A DNA stretch of 64,000 nt from Cohnella mopanensis (GTDB taxonomy: Bacteria; Bacillota; Bacilli; Paenibacillales; Paenibacillaceae): assembly GCF_022352055.1 (NCBI RefSeq), contig NZ_JAKRWM010000004.1:1-64000 (forward strand), written 5' to 3'. Shown in pieces: positions 39,845 to 49,186 of this stretch. Under the pieces are notes generated by a model that was not told where the DNA came from, did not search any database, and worked only from the letters and a program-made list of their open reading frames with translations. The position numbers and the translations under genes were made by a program. The number at the start of each line of letters is the position of its first letter. The first letter of the stretch is position 1.

Positions 39845-41818
39845 ATGCCCAAGTTTCTCGTGCAGCGTTGGCACGGCATGCATATCGTCTGGGCGTTAGT
39901 GCTCATTTTCATCTTAACAGTTGCATTAGCATGGTACCAATGGATGCTCGGTTTGTTAGGTTTGGCGTTGGGAGGAGTCGTAGCCGTATATGGCATCTTC
40001 GCGGAGAAGGCGTTCCGCAACGATCTGAACGACTACGTTCTCACGTTATCCCATCGGATCAAGAGCGTTGGCAATGACGTCATCGGACAGCTGCCGTTCG
40101 GTATTCTTATCTACAATGAGGACAAGGAAATCCAGTGGCACAACGCGTTCATCGGGACGGTTGTGGGTCGAGCCTCGATAGTCGGGGAATCTCTCGCCAC
40201 GCATTTTCCCGCTCTGCAGCAGCAATCCGCTAAGGATAAGGACAAGGATACGACGATCGAGATTACGATTGGCGGACGCGTATTCGAGCTATTGACTCGC
40301 GTGAACGAACGAATGATCTACGTCCTAGACATTACGGATCGTTGGATGCTGAAGAAACGGTATGACGAGGAGAAGCTGGCGCTCGGTATCGTGACCATGG
40401 ACAATCTGGAAGAGGTTGCCCAGGGGATGGATGAACAACAGCGGGCGCTGATGTTATCCAAGGTAACCGGCGAGATCAACGAGTGGGCGCAGAAGTACGG
40501 ACTTTTCCTACGTCGGTTATCCTCCGACCGCTATATGATCATCACGAACCAGATTACGCTCAAGAGCTTGGAGCAATCGCGGTTCGAGCTGTTAGATGAT
40601 GTGCGAGAGATTACGATCGAGCAGAAGCTGCCGATGACATTAAGCATCGGCTTCGCTTCCGGAGCGGACAACGTCATTGAATTAGGACATTTAGTACAAG
40701 GCAGCTTAGACATTGCGCTTGGACGCGGAGGGGATCAGGCGGTCGTAAAATTCGGCCAACGCCAGAGCTTCTATGGCGGCAAGAGCAATGCGGTCGAGAA
40801 GAGGACGCGGGTCAGGGCGCGGGTCATCTCCCATGCTTTGCGCGATCTGATGAAGGAAAGCGACAATATCATTATCATGGGGCACAAGATGCCGGACATG
40901 GATGCCATCGGAGCGGCCATCGGGGTCATGAAGGCAGCACAGCTATACGGCAAAGAAGCCTATATTGTGCTTGAAGGCATTAATCCTGCGATTCAGCGGA
41001 TGATGGAAATGCTGAAAGAGGATGAGAAGCTAGCGAAGCGGTTCGTCTCGCCAGAGCAAGCGTTTGGTTTGATCGGCAAGAGGTCGCTCGCGGTTGTCGT
41101 GGATACGCATCGCGCAACGATGGTTGCGGAACCTAAGCTATTGCAGGGGACGGATCGGATCGTTATCGTCGATCACCATCGCAGAAGCGAGGAGTTCATC
41201 GACGAGGCTGTGCTCGTCTATATGGAGCCGTACGCGTCTTCTACCTGCGAGCTCGTAACGGAGCTGCTTCAGTACATCCACGAACGCGTGGTGCTCGATG
41301 TGAGGGAAGCGACTGCTTTGCTCGCGGGCATTACGGTCGATACCAAAAGCTTTGCTTTCCGCACGGGATCCCGAACCTTCGAGGCGGCATCGTTCCTGCG
41401 CCGTAACGGCGCCGATTCGGTGCTTATCCAAAGGATGCTGAAAGAAGATCTGGAAGAATACATCCGCAAAGCGGAGATCATACGAAACGCGGAAACCTAT
41501 CATCACTGCATTGCGATCGCCGTGGCGGATTCAAGCAAGCAACTGCCGCAATTGCTTATTGCGCAAGCGGCGGATACGCTTCTTAATATGACGGGAATTA
41601 AAGCTTCGTTCGTAGTCGGATTGAGGCAGGACGGTCTTGTCGGAGTCAGCGCCAGATCGCTGGGACAGATTAATGTCCAGATCGTCATGGAGCGACTCGG
41701 GGGCGGCGGACATTTCACGAATGCAGCCGCGCAGCTTCAAGGGCCGGTAACGGAAGTTGCCGCGAAATTAAAGCAAGTACTAGAAGAAATCGATAAGGAA
41801 GAAGGGTTATTCGAATGA
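39845..41818 (+). CDS. gdpP: Cyclic-di-AMP phosphodiesterase GdpP (YybT)
   Basis: 657 aa. It has two N-terminal membrane helices (about residues 11-55), a PAS-like domain, a degenerate GGDEF domain, then a DHH/DHHA1 phosphodiesterase ([47 protein letters not shown]). It degrades cyclic di-AMP, which controls potassium and osmolyte levels. The ribosome site is weak. It overlaps rplI by four bases. Confidence 0.95.
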   Translation: MPKFLVQRWHGMHIVWALVLIFILTVALAWYQWMLGLLGLALGGVVAVYGIFAEKAFRNDLNDYVLTLSHRIKSVGNDVIGQLPFGILIYNEDKEIQWHNAFIGTVVGRASIVGESLATHFPALQQQSAKDKDKDTTIEITIGGRVFELLTRVNERMIYVLDITDRWMLKKRYDEEKLALGIVTMDNLEEVAQGMDEQQRALMLSKVTGEINEWAQKYGLFLRRLSSDRYMIITNQITLKSLEQSRFELLDDVREITIEQKLPMTLSIGFASGADNVIELGHLVQGSLDIALGRGGDQAVVKFGQRQSFYGGKSNAVEKRTRVRARVISHALRDLMKESDNIIIMGHKMPDMDAIGAAIGVMKAAQLYGKEAYIVLEGINPAIQRMMEMLKEDEKLAKRFVSPEQAFGLIGKRSLAVVVDTHRATMVAEPKLLQGTDRIVIVDHHRRSEEFIDEAVLVYMEPYASSTCELVTELLQYIHERVVLDVREATALLAGITVDTKSFAFRTGSRTFEAASFLRRNGADSVLIQRMLKEDLEEYIRKAEIIRNAETYHHCIAIAVADSSKQLPQLLIAQAADTLLNMTGIKASFVVGLRQDGLVGVSARSLGQINVQIVMERLGGGGHFTNAAAQLQGPVTEVAAKLKQVLEEIDKEEGLFE

Positions 41819-42258
41819 AAGTAATTTTCTTGCAAGATGTGAAGGGCCAGGGGAAAAAGGGCGAAATTAAAGAGGTATCCGAAGGTTATGCGCGTAACTT
41901 CCTATTACCTAAAGGCGTAGTTCAGATCGCTACGGAAGGCGCGAAGAAGACGTTAACGCAACAGGTAGCCTCCGAGCAGAAGAAGAAGGAAAACGAGAAG
42001 AACGAGTTCAAGGCATTGGCTGAGCGTCTGTCCGAGATGACGGTTGTCATTAAAGCGAAAGCGGGAGAAGGCGGTCGCCTGTTCGGAGCAATTACGAGCA
42101 AACAAATCGCGGAAGCGTTGGAATTGCAGAAGATCTCGATCGACAAACGGAAAATCGAGCTGGAAGATCCGATTCGCGTGCTAGGCGTTACGAAAGTGAC
42201 AGTGAAATTGTATCCGGATGTAAAGGGCACGCTAAACGTACAGGTCGTGGAGGAATGA
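41815..42258 (+). CDS. rplI: 50S ribosomal protein L9
   Basis: 147 aa, typical start [34 protein letters not shown], a long central helix rich in Lys/Glu and a C-terminal RNA-binding domain. The ATGA overlap with gdpP couples translation. dnaB follows by four bases. Confidence 0.97.
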   Translation: MKVIFLQDVKGQGKKGEIKEVSEGYARNFLLPKGVVQIATEGAKKTLTQQVASEQKKKENEKNEFKALAERLSEMTVVIKAKAGEGGRLFGAITSKQIAEALELQKISIDKRKIELEDPIRVLGVTKVTVKLYPDVKGTLNVQVVEE

Positions 42259-42262
42259 TCCG

Positions 42263-43639
42263 ATGAACGGAAGCGGGGATCAGCAGATATTATACGATCG
42301 CGTACCCCCTCAGAACCTCGAGGCGGAGCAAGCTGTTCTAGGCGCTATTCTGCTGGAAGCAGAGGCGCTGATTGCTTCCATGGAGCGATTGAAGGCGGAG
42401 GATTTCTACAGCGTCTCCCATCAGCGCATTTTCGACGCGATGGTTGCCCTTAACGACGACAATCAACCTATCGATCTCGTGACCTTAACCGCCCGCCTGC
42501 AAGATCTCGGGCAGATGGAAGAGGTCGGAGGGATCATGTATCTGACCAAGCTCGCGAACGCGGTTCCAACGGCCGCGAACGTGGAATACTATGCTCAGAT
42601 CGTGGAAGAGAAGTCGATCCTCAGGAGATTGATCCGTACGGCGACGCAAATCGTCTCTAACGGATATGCGACGGAAGACGATGTAGGCGTTCTGCTTAAC
42701 GATGCCGAAGCGCGGATTATGGAAATTTCCAGCCGACGTTCGGCTACGGGATTCATCAGCATTCGCGATGTGCTTATGGAAGTATTCGAGAAGGTCGAAT
42801 TTCTCTATAACCATAAGGGCGGGGTGTCGGGTATCCCCTCCGGCTTTGTCGATCTGGACAAGATGACGAACGGATTTCAACGCAGCGATCTGATTATCGT
42901 CGCTGCACGTCCTTCCGTAGGGAAGACGGCTTTCGCCCTTAACGTAGCCCAGAACGTGGCTGTGCGCGCTTCGGAGACGGTGGCTATCTTCAGTCTGGAG
43001 ATGTCGGCTCCCCAACTTGTTCAACGTATTGTGTGCGCGGAGTCCAACGTGGACGCTACGCGGATGCGGACGGGGCATCTCGAAGGGGACGATTGGGAGA
43101 AGCTATCGATGGCGATCGGAGCGCTCTCTGAGGCACAGATCTATATTGACGATACGCCGGGAATTACCGTGTCCGATATTCGGGCGAAATGCCGACGGTT
43201 GAAGAAAGAGAAAGGGCTAGGGATGATTCTCATCGACTACCTTCAACTTATTCAAGGCCGGGGCAAAGCCGGGGAAAATCGTCAACAGGAAGTATCGGAA
43301 ATTTCCCGTACCTTGAAGCAGATCGCGCGTGAGCTGGAAGTTCCGGTCATCGCGTTGTCTCAGCTCTCCCGGGGCGTTGAGCAACGCCAAGACAAACGTC
43401 CGATGATGTCCGACCTTAGGGAGTCCGGTTCCATCGAGCAAGATGCCGATATCGTAGCGTTCTTATACCGAGACGATTACTACGATAAGGAATCGGAGAA
43501 GAAAAACATTATCGAGATCATTATCGCCAAGCAACGGAACGGTCCCGTCGGTACGGTCGAGCTCGTGTTCCTGAAAAATTTCAATAAATTCGTCAGTCTT
43601 GACCGATCGCACGGAGAAGCCTATGCTGGCAGTGCTTAA
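42263..43639 (+). CDS. dnaB: Replicative DNA helicase
   Basis: 458 aa, named dnaC in Bacillus subtilis. The N-terminal domain (PPQNLEAEQAVLGAIL) is followed by a RecA-like helicase core with Walker A AARPSVGKTAFALN and DLRESGSIEQDADIVAFLYR. It unwinds DNA ahead of the fork. Confidence 0.97.
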   Translation: MNGSGDQQILYDRVPPQNLEAEQAVLGAILLEAEALIASMERLKAEDFYSVSHQRIFDAMVALNDDNQPIDLVTLTARLQDLGQMEEVGGIMYLTKLANAVPTAANVEYYAQIVEEKSILRRLIRTATQIVSNGYATEDDVGVLLNDAEARIMEISSRRSATGFISIRDVLMEVFEKVEFLYNHKGGVSGIPSGFVDLDKMTNGFQRSDLIIVAARPSVGKTAFALNVAQNVAVRASETVAIFSLEMSAPQLVQRIVCAESNVDATRMRTGHLEGDDWEKLSMAIGALSEAQIYIDDTPGITVSDIRAKCRRLKKEKGLGMILIDYLQLIQGRGKAGENRQQEVSEISRTLKQIARELEVPVIALSQLSRGVEQRQDKRPMMSDLRESGSIEQDADIVAFLYRDDYYDKESEKKNIIEIIIAKQRNGPVGTVELVFLKNFNKFVSLDRSHGEAYAGSA

Positions 43640-43657
43640 ACCGATAAAGCATGACCG

Positions 43658-43701
43658 AATTCCGAACAATTATATAGGTGGTTGCGGGATTGTTCGTTTT
43701 T
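43658..43701. promoter_or_regulatory. Two inverted PurBoxes (PurR operator) of purA
   Basis: Box 1 (43658-43671) reads AATTCCGAACAATT and fits the Bacillus PurBox consensus exactly. Box 2 (43688-43701), inverted, fits with one mismatch. The 16-base spacing is the known one. They lie immediately upstream of the promoter, so PurR/PRPP control of purA is expected. Confidence 0.88.
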
Positions 43702-43704
43702 CCG

Positions 43705-43733
43705 TTGACTTCCCTAGTCACAGTTGCTAAACT
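43705..43733 (+). promoter_or_regulatory. purA promoter
   Basis: -35 TTGACT (43705-43710), 17-base spacer, -10 TAAACT (43728-43733). The leader to the purA start is about 80 bases. Confidence 0.8.
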
Positions 43734-43818
43734 AATCATGCTGCCTGATCGCGAGATATGCGATTTCGGGTGGCATTATCATGCCGGCGTGAGGAACACT
43801 CCGGGTGGAGGGATTGCA

Positions 43819-45108
43819 TTGTCAACAGTCGTTGTTGTAGGTACGCAATGGGGAGACGAAGGCAAAGGGAAAATCACCGATTTTCTAGCAGAGAAAGCCG
43901 ATGTCGTCGCACGTTATCAAGGTGGAAATAACGCCGGACATACTATCCTTATAGAGAACAAAAAGTACAAACTGACGATGGTTCCTTCCGGAATTTTTAA
44001 TCAAAACAAATTGTGCGTCATCGGCAACGGAATGGTCATCAATCCCGGTGCATTGGTGGAAGAAATTCAATATATTCGCGACAACGGATTTTCAACGGAT
44101 AATTTGAAGATCAGCGATCGCGCTCATGTCATTATGCCTTACCATCTTGTGCTTGACGCTTTGGAAGAAGATCGCAAAGCGGACAACAAAATCGGCACTA
44201 CCCGCAAAGGGATCGGCCCATGCTACATGGACAAAGCCGCTCGCAACGGGATTCGTATCGCGGACTTAATGGTTGCGGATGCTTTCGTAGAGAAAGCTCG
44301 CAGCATCATCGCGGACAAGAACCAAGTCATTACGCAAATGTACAACGGGGAGCCGTTGGATGCCGATAGCATCATTAAGGACTACTTAGCACTCGCGGAA
44401 CTGCTTCGCCCATTCGTAACGGACACGTCGGTTATTCTGAACGATGCGATCGATGCGGGCAAGAAAGTTCTGTTCGAGGGCGCGCAAGGCGTTATGCTTG
44501 ATATCGACCAAGGTACGTATCCATACGTAACAAGCTCTAACCCATCCGCTGGCGGCGTATGTATCGGATCCGGCGTTGGCCCGTCGAAGATCAGAGAAGT
44601 CATCGGCGTTGCCAAAGCATATACAACCCGCGTAGGGGACGGCCCATTCCCGACCGAGCTTAACAACGATCTCGGCCAATGGATTCGCGACAAAGGACAT
44701 GAATACGGTACGGTTACCGGCCGTCCGCGCCGCGTAGGCTGGTTCGATACGGTTGTCGTGCGTCATGCCCGTCGCGTGAGCGGCATTACGGGCTTGTCGC
44801 TCAACTCTCTGGATGTACTGACAGGGCTTGAGACGGTTAAGATTTGTACGGCGTACAAATTCCGTGGCGAGTTAATGGAGCACTATCCAGCTAACCTCAA
44901 GCTGCTTGAGGAATGCGAAGCGGTATACGAGGAGCTTCCGGGCTGGAGCGAGGATATTTCCGGCGCTAAGAAGCTTAGCGACTTGCCGGAAACCACTCGT
45001 AACTTCGTTACTCGGATTACGGAGCTTACCGGAATTCCAATCGCGATTTTCTCGGTTGGACGTAACCGCGAGCAAACGAACCAAGTGGCTAAGATCTACG
45101 GAGAATAA
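43819..45108 (+). CDS. purA: Adenylosuccinate synthetase
   Basis: 429 aa. It joins IMP and aspartate with GTP in AMP synthesis. It has the P-loop-like QWGDEGKGK (residues 10-18), [12 protein letters not shown] and the C-terminal [10 protein letters not shown] chose the TTG at 43819 behind GGTGGAGGG, which gives the family length; the frame is open upstream, but the promoter and PurBoxes lie there. It is a single-gene transcript. Confidence 0.97.
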   Translation: MSTVVVVGTQWGDEGKGKITDFLAEKADVVARYQGGNNAGHTILIENKKYKLTMVPSGIFNQNKLCVIGNGMVINPGALVEEIQYIRDNGFSTDNLKISDRAHVIMPYHLVLDALEEDRKADNKIGTTRKGIGPCYMDKAARNGIRIADLMVADAFVEKARSIIADKNQVITQMYNGEPLDADSIIKDYLALAELLRPFVTDTSVILNDAIDAGKKVLFEGAQGVMLDIDQGTYPYVTSSNPSAGGVCIGSGVGPSKIREVIGVAKAYTTRVGDGPFPTELNNDLGQWIRDKGHEYGTVTGRPRRVGWFDTVVVRHARRVSGITGLSLNSLDVLTGLETVKICTAYKFRGELMEHYPANLKLLEECEAVYEELPGWSEDISGAKKLSDLPETTRNFVTRITELTGIPIAIFSVGRNREQTNQVAKIYGE

Positions 45109-45122
45109 GGAATACAATATAG

Positions 45123-45156
45123 AAAGCCGTTAGTGGAAATCCCACTAACGGCTTTT
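45123..45156. terminator. Bidirectional terminator between purA and the GbsR-like gene
   Basis: AAAGCCGTTAGTGG pairs perfectly with CCACTAACGGCTTT over a 5-base loop and runs into T's on both sides. Confidence 0.9.
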
Positions 45157-45177
45157 GTTGTTTCTTGCGCCCAATGG

Positions 45178-45738
45178 CTATTCCCCCTCTTTGGGAATCC
45201 AATCGAAAATTTCCCCGGATTCCAACGCATCGATAAAACGATCCAGCCATTTGTAGTAATTGAGGGCTTGCGTCATCTTGAGAATATCGAAATCGGCTTG
45301 GGAGACGAGCTTCTCGTTATCTGAGTTCTCTTCGCGGAGCTTGCGCATTTCCGCCAGAGATTTATTTAATGCGTTTATATTCATCTCCATGGATTTGCGC
45401 CATTTGATGGAGAAGTAATCTACGAATGCTTGATGCCAATCTTCCTCCACCTCGTAGAGGTCTTTCCTTGAGCCTTTTCCCCAAATTTTACTGATCATTT
45501 TCAGATCGACGAGCGTGCGCATCCCGGTACTCATGCTTGTCTTGCTCATTCCCATTTCCTCGCCCATATCATCCAGCGTAACGGGAGCGTCATGGAAATA
45601 CATCATGCCGTACAAATGGCCAATAGACGTAGTGACACCGTATAGATCCATGTTGTTACCGATAGAATCGACGACGCGTCTGCGCGATTTTTCGATCACC
45701 TTGATATGTTGTTCATTTAATCCGTCGAATGGCGTCAT
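45178..45738 (-). CDS. GbsR/OpcR-type choline or betaine-responsive regulator
   Basis: 186 aa. It belongs to the GbsR family (MarR-like winged helix): VVDSIGNNMDLYGVTTSIGHLYGMMYFH, LDDMGEEMGMSKTSMSTGMRTLVDLKMISKIWGKGSRKDLYEV. In Bacillus, GbsR and OpcR repress glycine-betaine uptake or synthesis genes. It is divergent from the opuA-type operon and probably controls it. I chose the ATG at 45738, eight bases after GGGAG. Confidence 0.88.
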   Translation of the reverse strand: MTPFDGLNEQHIKVIEKSRRRVVDSIGNNMDLYGVTTSIGHLYGMMYFHDAPVTLDDMGEEMGMSKTSMSTGMRTLVDLKMISKIWGKGSRKDLYEVEEDWHQAFVDYFSIKWRKSMEMNINALNKSLAEMRKLREENSDNEKLVSQADFDILKMTQALNYYKWLDRFIDALESGEIFDWIPKEGE

Positions 45739-45893
45739 GCCGTACACTCCCTATCTAGAAACGCTTCGGTTAGCGAAACGATAAACCCTAGTTCTTATTG
45801 TAGAAAAGAGTCTCGCTTAAGTAAAGATCATGGTCCGGGAGGAAGTGTAAGGAAATCAGAGTATACACTTAATATTGTACGTAAAGTTAAAAC

Positions 45894-45906
45894 TGTATAC
45901 TCTATA
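45894..45906. promoter_or_regulatory. Candidate operator of the opuA-type operon
   Basis: A GTATA-CTC-TATAC palindrome lies in the 265-base divergent region. GTATAC also occurs near 45861, and GTATAT near 45911, so several half-sites repeat. The GbsR-like neighbour is the obvious candidate binder; this is inference. Confidence 0.45.
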
Positions 45907-46003
45907 CGGTCGTATATCCATTTTGACCCCTTTTGCGAACGAGGGCTACACTTGATTAAGCGGCTATATGAGAAAGATGAGAACTATCGAAAGGGGGATT
46001 GCT

Positions 46004-47203
46004 ATGGCGATCATAGAAGTCCGATCGTTAACCAAAGTATTCGGCAATGATCCGAAGCGCGTTTATAGCCTGTTGGACCAAGGATGGTCTAAGGAGCGCA
46101 TTGCCAAGGAAACCAAGCAAACGGTAGGGGTGAATCGGGTCAGCTTCGCTATCGAGCCCGGCGAGATTTTCGTCATCATGGGTTTGTCCGGGAGCGGTAA
46201 ATCAACGCTGGTCAGATTGTTGAACCGCCTGATCGAGCCCACTTCAGGACAAGTTCTAATTCAGGGGAAAGACATTGTGAGGTTAAATGCGGAAGAGCTG
46301 CGCCAAGTCAGACGTAAGACGATCAGCATGGTCTTCCAGAAGTTTGCCCTATTTCCCCATCGTACCGTACTGGAGAACGTGGAGTACGGCCTTGAGATTC
46401 AAGGCGTAGCGAAAGAGGAGCGGCGGAAGAAAGCCAAGGAGACGTTGGAACTCGTCGGACTGGCAGGCTTGGAGGATAAGCTTCCTGATCAGCTGAGCGG
46501 GGGAATGCAGCAGCGGGTCGGGCTGGCTCGCGGATTGGTCAATGATCCGGACATCCTGTTGATGGACGAAGCCTTCAGCGCGTTGGATCCCCTTATCCGC
46601 AAAGATATGCAGGATGAATTGTTGGAGCTCCAGAACACGATGAGGAAAACGATTATATTCATCACGCACGATCTTGACGAAGCGCTAAGAATCGGAGATC
46701 GGATCGCTTTGATGAAAGATGGAGCAGTCGTTCAGATCGGTACGCCCGAGGAAATTCTGACCCATCCGGCGAACGCGTACGTGGAACGGTTCGTCGAAGA
46801 TGTCGATTTGTCCAAGGTGCTGACGGCCTCTCACGTAATGATTCGCGCCGAAACGATCACGATGGATCGCGGGCCTAGGGTAGCGTTGCAGTTGATGCGG
46901 GATCGCGGGATTTCCAATCTCTATGTCGTCGATAAATCCCGGCAACTTATCGGAGTCGTTACGGCCGAAGATTCGGCAGCGGCTATTAAATCAGGCAAGG
47001 CGTTGGATGAGATTCTTATTCGGGATACGCCGATCGTATCGCCTGACGTGCTTCTCGGAGAATTGTTCGATGTCGTGAGCAGCGCGAAAATTCCGGTCGC
47101 CGTCGTCGATGACAGGCAGCGTTTGCTTGGAATTATTATTCGCGGAGCCGTACTTTCCGCACTTAGCGGAAATTCCGGTTCGGAAGCGGGTGAGTCCCGA
47201 TGA
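46004..47203 (+). CDS. opuAA: Glycine betaine ABC transporter ATP-binding protein (OpuAA-like)
   Basis: 399 aa. It contains Walker A GLSGSGKST, signature LSGGMQQRVGLARGL and Walker B ILLMDEAFSALDP, plus a C-terminal tandem CBS domain (residues ~280-395), as in OpuAA and ProV, where it senses ionic strength or nucleotides. I chose the ATG at 46004 after AAAGGGGG. It overlaps the permease gene by four bases. Confidence 0.93.
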   Translation: MAIIEVRSLTKVFGNDPKRVYSLLDQGWSKERIAKETKQTVGVNRVSFAIEPGEIFVIMGLSGSGKSTLVRLLNRLIEPTSGQVLIQGKDIVRLNAEELRQVRRKTISMVFQKFALFPHRTVLENVEYGLEIQGVAKEERRKKAKETLELVGLAGLEDKLPDQLSGGMQQRVGLARGLVNDPDILLMDEAFSALDPLIRKDMQDELLELQNTMRKTIIFITHDLDEALRIGDRIALMKDGAVVQIGTPEEILTHPANAYVERFVEDVDLSKVLTASHVMIRAETITMDRGPRVALQLMRDRGISNLYVVDKSRQLIGVVTAEDSAAAIKSGKALDEILIRDTPIVSPDVLLGELFDVVSSAKIPVAVVDDRQRLLGIIIRGAVLSALSGNSGSEAGESR

Positions 47204-48036
47204 ACGTGCCTAAAATTCCTATCGGTAAATGGATAGAGTCGCTGGAAGCTTGGTTGGAAACAAACGCGGGACCGCTCTTCGAAGGCATTAAGCTGGTTAT
47301 CGGTTCCACGGTCAACGGATTGGCCGATGCATTCAACTTCTTGCCCCCGTTGCTGATGATCGCTTTGATAACGGTGATCGCTTTCTGGATCGGAAGAACG
47401 AGACTCGCCCTATTTTCTCTGATTGGATTGTTTCTCGTATACAACCTGGGATACTGGGAGCACACGATGGAGACGCTGGCGCTTGTGTTGACGGCTTCGT
47501 TGATTTCCATCTTGTTCGGCGTGCCTCTAGGGATATGGTGCTCAAGGAACGACAAGGTACAGAAAACGGTCACGCCCGTGCTTGATTTCATGCAGACGAT
47601 GCCGGCTTTCGTGTATTTGCTGCCGGCGGTTGCCTTCTTCTCCCTTGGTGTCGTTCCCGGCGTGATCGCATCTGTTATTTTCGGTATCCCGCCTACTATT
47701 CGGTTAACGAACTTAGGCATTCGCCAAGTTCCTGCCGATCTGGTAGAGGCCGCGGACGCTTTCGGCTCTACACCCATGCAGAAGCTCTATAAGCTTCAGC
47801 TTCCGATTGCGGCGCCGACGATCATGGCGGGTATCAACCAGACGATCATGCTTTCGCTCTCCATGGTCGTCATCGCATCGATGATCGGAGCTCAGGGGGT
47901 TGGGGCGGACGTGTACAGGGCGGTTACCCAAGCCAAGACGGGAGTCGGCTTCGAAGCCGGATTAGCCGTCGTCGTGCTTGCGATTATTCTGGATCGTATC
48001 ACGCAGAATCTTGTAAATAAAAAAAGAGAAGGATGA
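47200..48036 (+). CDS. opuAB: Glycine betaine ABC transporter permease (OpuAB-like)
   Basis: 278 aa with about seven membrane helices and the EAA loop EAADAFGSTPMQKLYKLQLPIAAPTIMAGINQ, which contacts the ATPase. It is coupled to both neighbours by ATGA overlaps. Confidence 0.93.
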   Translation: MNVPKIPIGKWIESLEAWLETNAGPLFEGIKLVIGSTVNGLADAFNFLPPLLMIALITVIAFWIGRTRLALFSLIGLFLVYNLGYWEHTMETLALVLTASLISILFGVPLGIWCSRNDKVQKTVTPVLDFMQTMPAFVYLLPAVAFFSLGVVPGVIASVIFGIPPTIRLTNLGIRQVPADLVEAADAFGSTPMQKLYKLQLPIAAPTIMAGINQTIMLSLSMVVIASMIGAQGVGADVYRAVTQAKTGVGFEAGLAVVVLAIILDRITQNLVNKKREG

Positions 48037-48935
48037 GTGGCTTAGTGAAGAAAAATTTAAACTTGATGTTAGCGGCGGTTATGATCGTCACGCTTGTGTT
48101 GGCAGGATGCTCGAAGAAGGATAACGAAGGCGGAAGCAACTCTACGTCCAATAAAAAAGAAATTACGCTTGCTTACGTGGCTTGGGATTCGGAAATCGCC
48201 AGTACGAACGTGGTGAAGGAAGTGCTGGAAAGCAAGCTCGGCTACAAGGTCAAGATGCTGCAAGTAGATGCGGGCCCAATGTACGTGGGCATTTCGGACG
48301 GCAGCGCCGATGCGATGGTTGCGGCTTGGTTGCCTAGTACTCACGGTGAAAATTATTACGAGCCGAATAAAGATAAGTTCGAGGATCTCGGAGCGAATCT
48401 GGACGGGACGAAGGTTGGGCTAGCCGCACCGGCGTATATGGATATTTCCTCGATCGACGATCTGAAAGGGGAGGTTGGCAAGTCCGTCAACTACACGATC
48501 ACGGGCATCGAGCCCGGAGCCGGGATCATGACGGCAACGAGCAAAGCTATCGAGGAGTACGATCTGAAAGGCTGGAAGCTGCTGGAGAGCTCTTCCGCGG
48601 CGATGGCCAAGGTGCTGCAGGATGCATATGCCAAACAGGAGCCGGTAATCGTTACGGGCTGGACGCCGCATTGGATGTTCGCCGAAATGGACTTGAAGTA
48701 TCTCGAAGATCCTAAGAACGTATACGGCGGAGATGAACAGATTCATACGCTGGTACGCTTGGGATTAAAGGAAGATCAACCGATCGCTTACCAGTTTCTT
48801 GATCAGTTTGAATGGACTCCGGCGGATATGGAATCCGTGATGGTCGATATTTTCGGGGGAATGAGCGAAGAAGATGCGGCTAAGAAATGGGTGGCTGCTA
48901 ACGAAGATAAAGTAAACAACTGGATCGCCGGATAA
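48033..48935 (+). CDS. opuAC: Glycine betaine-binding lipoprotein (OpuAC-like)
   Basis: 300 aa. The signal peptide ends LVLAG-C (Cys26). The mature part is a type II binding fold (EITLAYVAWDSEIASTNVVKEVLESKLGY, WLPSTHGENYY, GWTPHWMFAEMDLKYLEDPK) with conserved Trp residues that in OpuAC cage betaine. The start could be GTG 48045 instead. The operon imports compatible solutes under salt stress. Confidence 0.9.
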   Translation: MSGLVKKNLNLMLAAVMIVTLVLAGCSKKDNEGGSNSTSNKKEITLAYVAWDSEIASTNVVKEVLESKLGYKVKMLQVDAGPMYVGISDGSADAMVAAWLPSTHGENYYEPNKDKFEDLGANLDGTKVGLAAPAYMDISSIDDLKGEVGKSVNYTITGIEPGAGIMTATSKAIEEYDLKGWKLLESSSAAMAKVLQDAYAKQEPVIVTGWTPHWMFAEMDLKYLEDPKNVYGGDEQIHTLVRLGLKEDQPIAYQFLDQFEWTPADMESVMVDIFGGMSEEDAAKKWVAANEDKVNNWIAG

Positions 48936-48948
48936 GGCAAATGTAATT

Positions 48949-49002
48949 GCCCTTCAGCTAAAGGGGCGGAGATCGCGCCCATTAGCTGAAGGGCGATTTT
49001 TT
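48949..49002 (+). terminator. Terminator of the opuA-type operon
   Basis: A perfect 13-bp stem GCCCTTCAGCTAA/TTAGCTGAAGGGC, with an additional inner GC-rich stem, followed by a T-run. Confidence 0.9.
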
Positions 49003-49186
49003 GTTTGGTGACAGTAAGTAACAACACGTCGAAAGGCTTGATCTTTCTCCGTCGCAGGTCTAGGTTCAAAAACATTCTCAAGACCATTCTTTCCCTTGTG
49101 GAAACAAATTACAATCAAATCCGTAGGCTTCCCGATCGAGATGGTGATGATCAATCGAATAAAATAGAGAAGTGGAGAGATTGTAG

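Noticed and set aside
39784-40077. 97-codon frame with a TTG start overlapping gdpP
   Set aside because: It is out of frame with gdpP, has no family-like sequence and lies mostly on the gdpP coding region.
43678-43818. Upstream extension of purA (47 residues)
   Set aside because: It covers the promoter and one PurBox; TTG 43819 has a good ribosome site and gives the family length.
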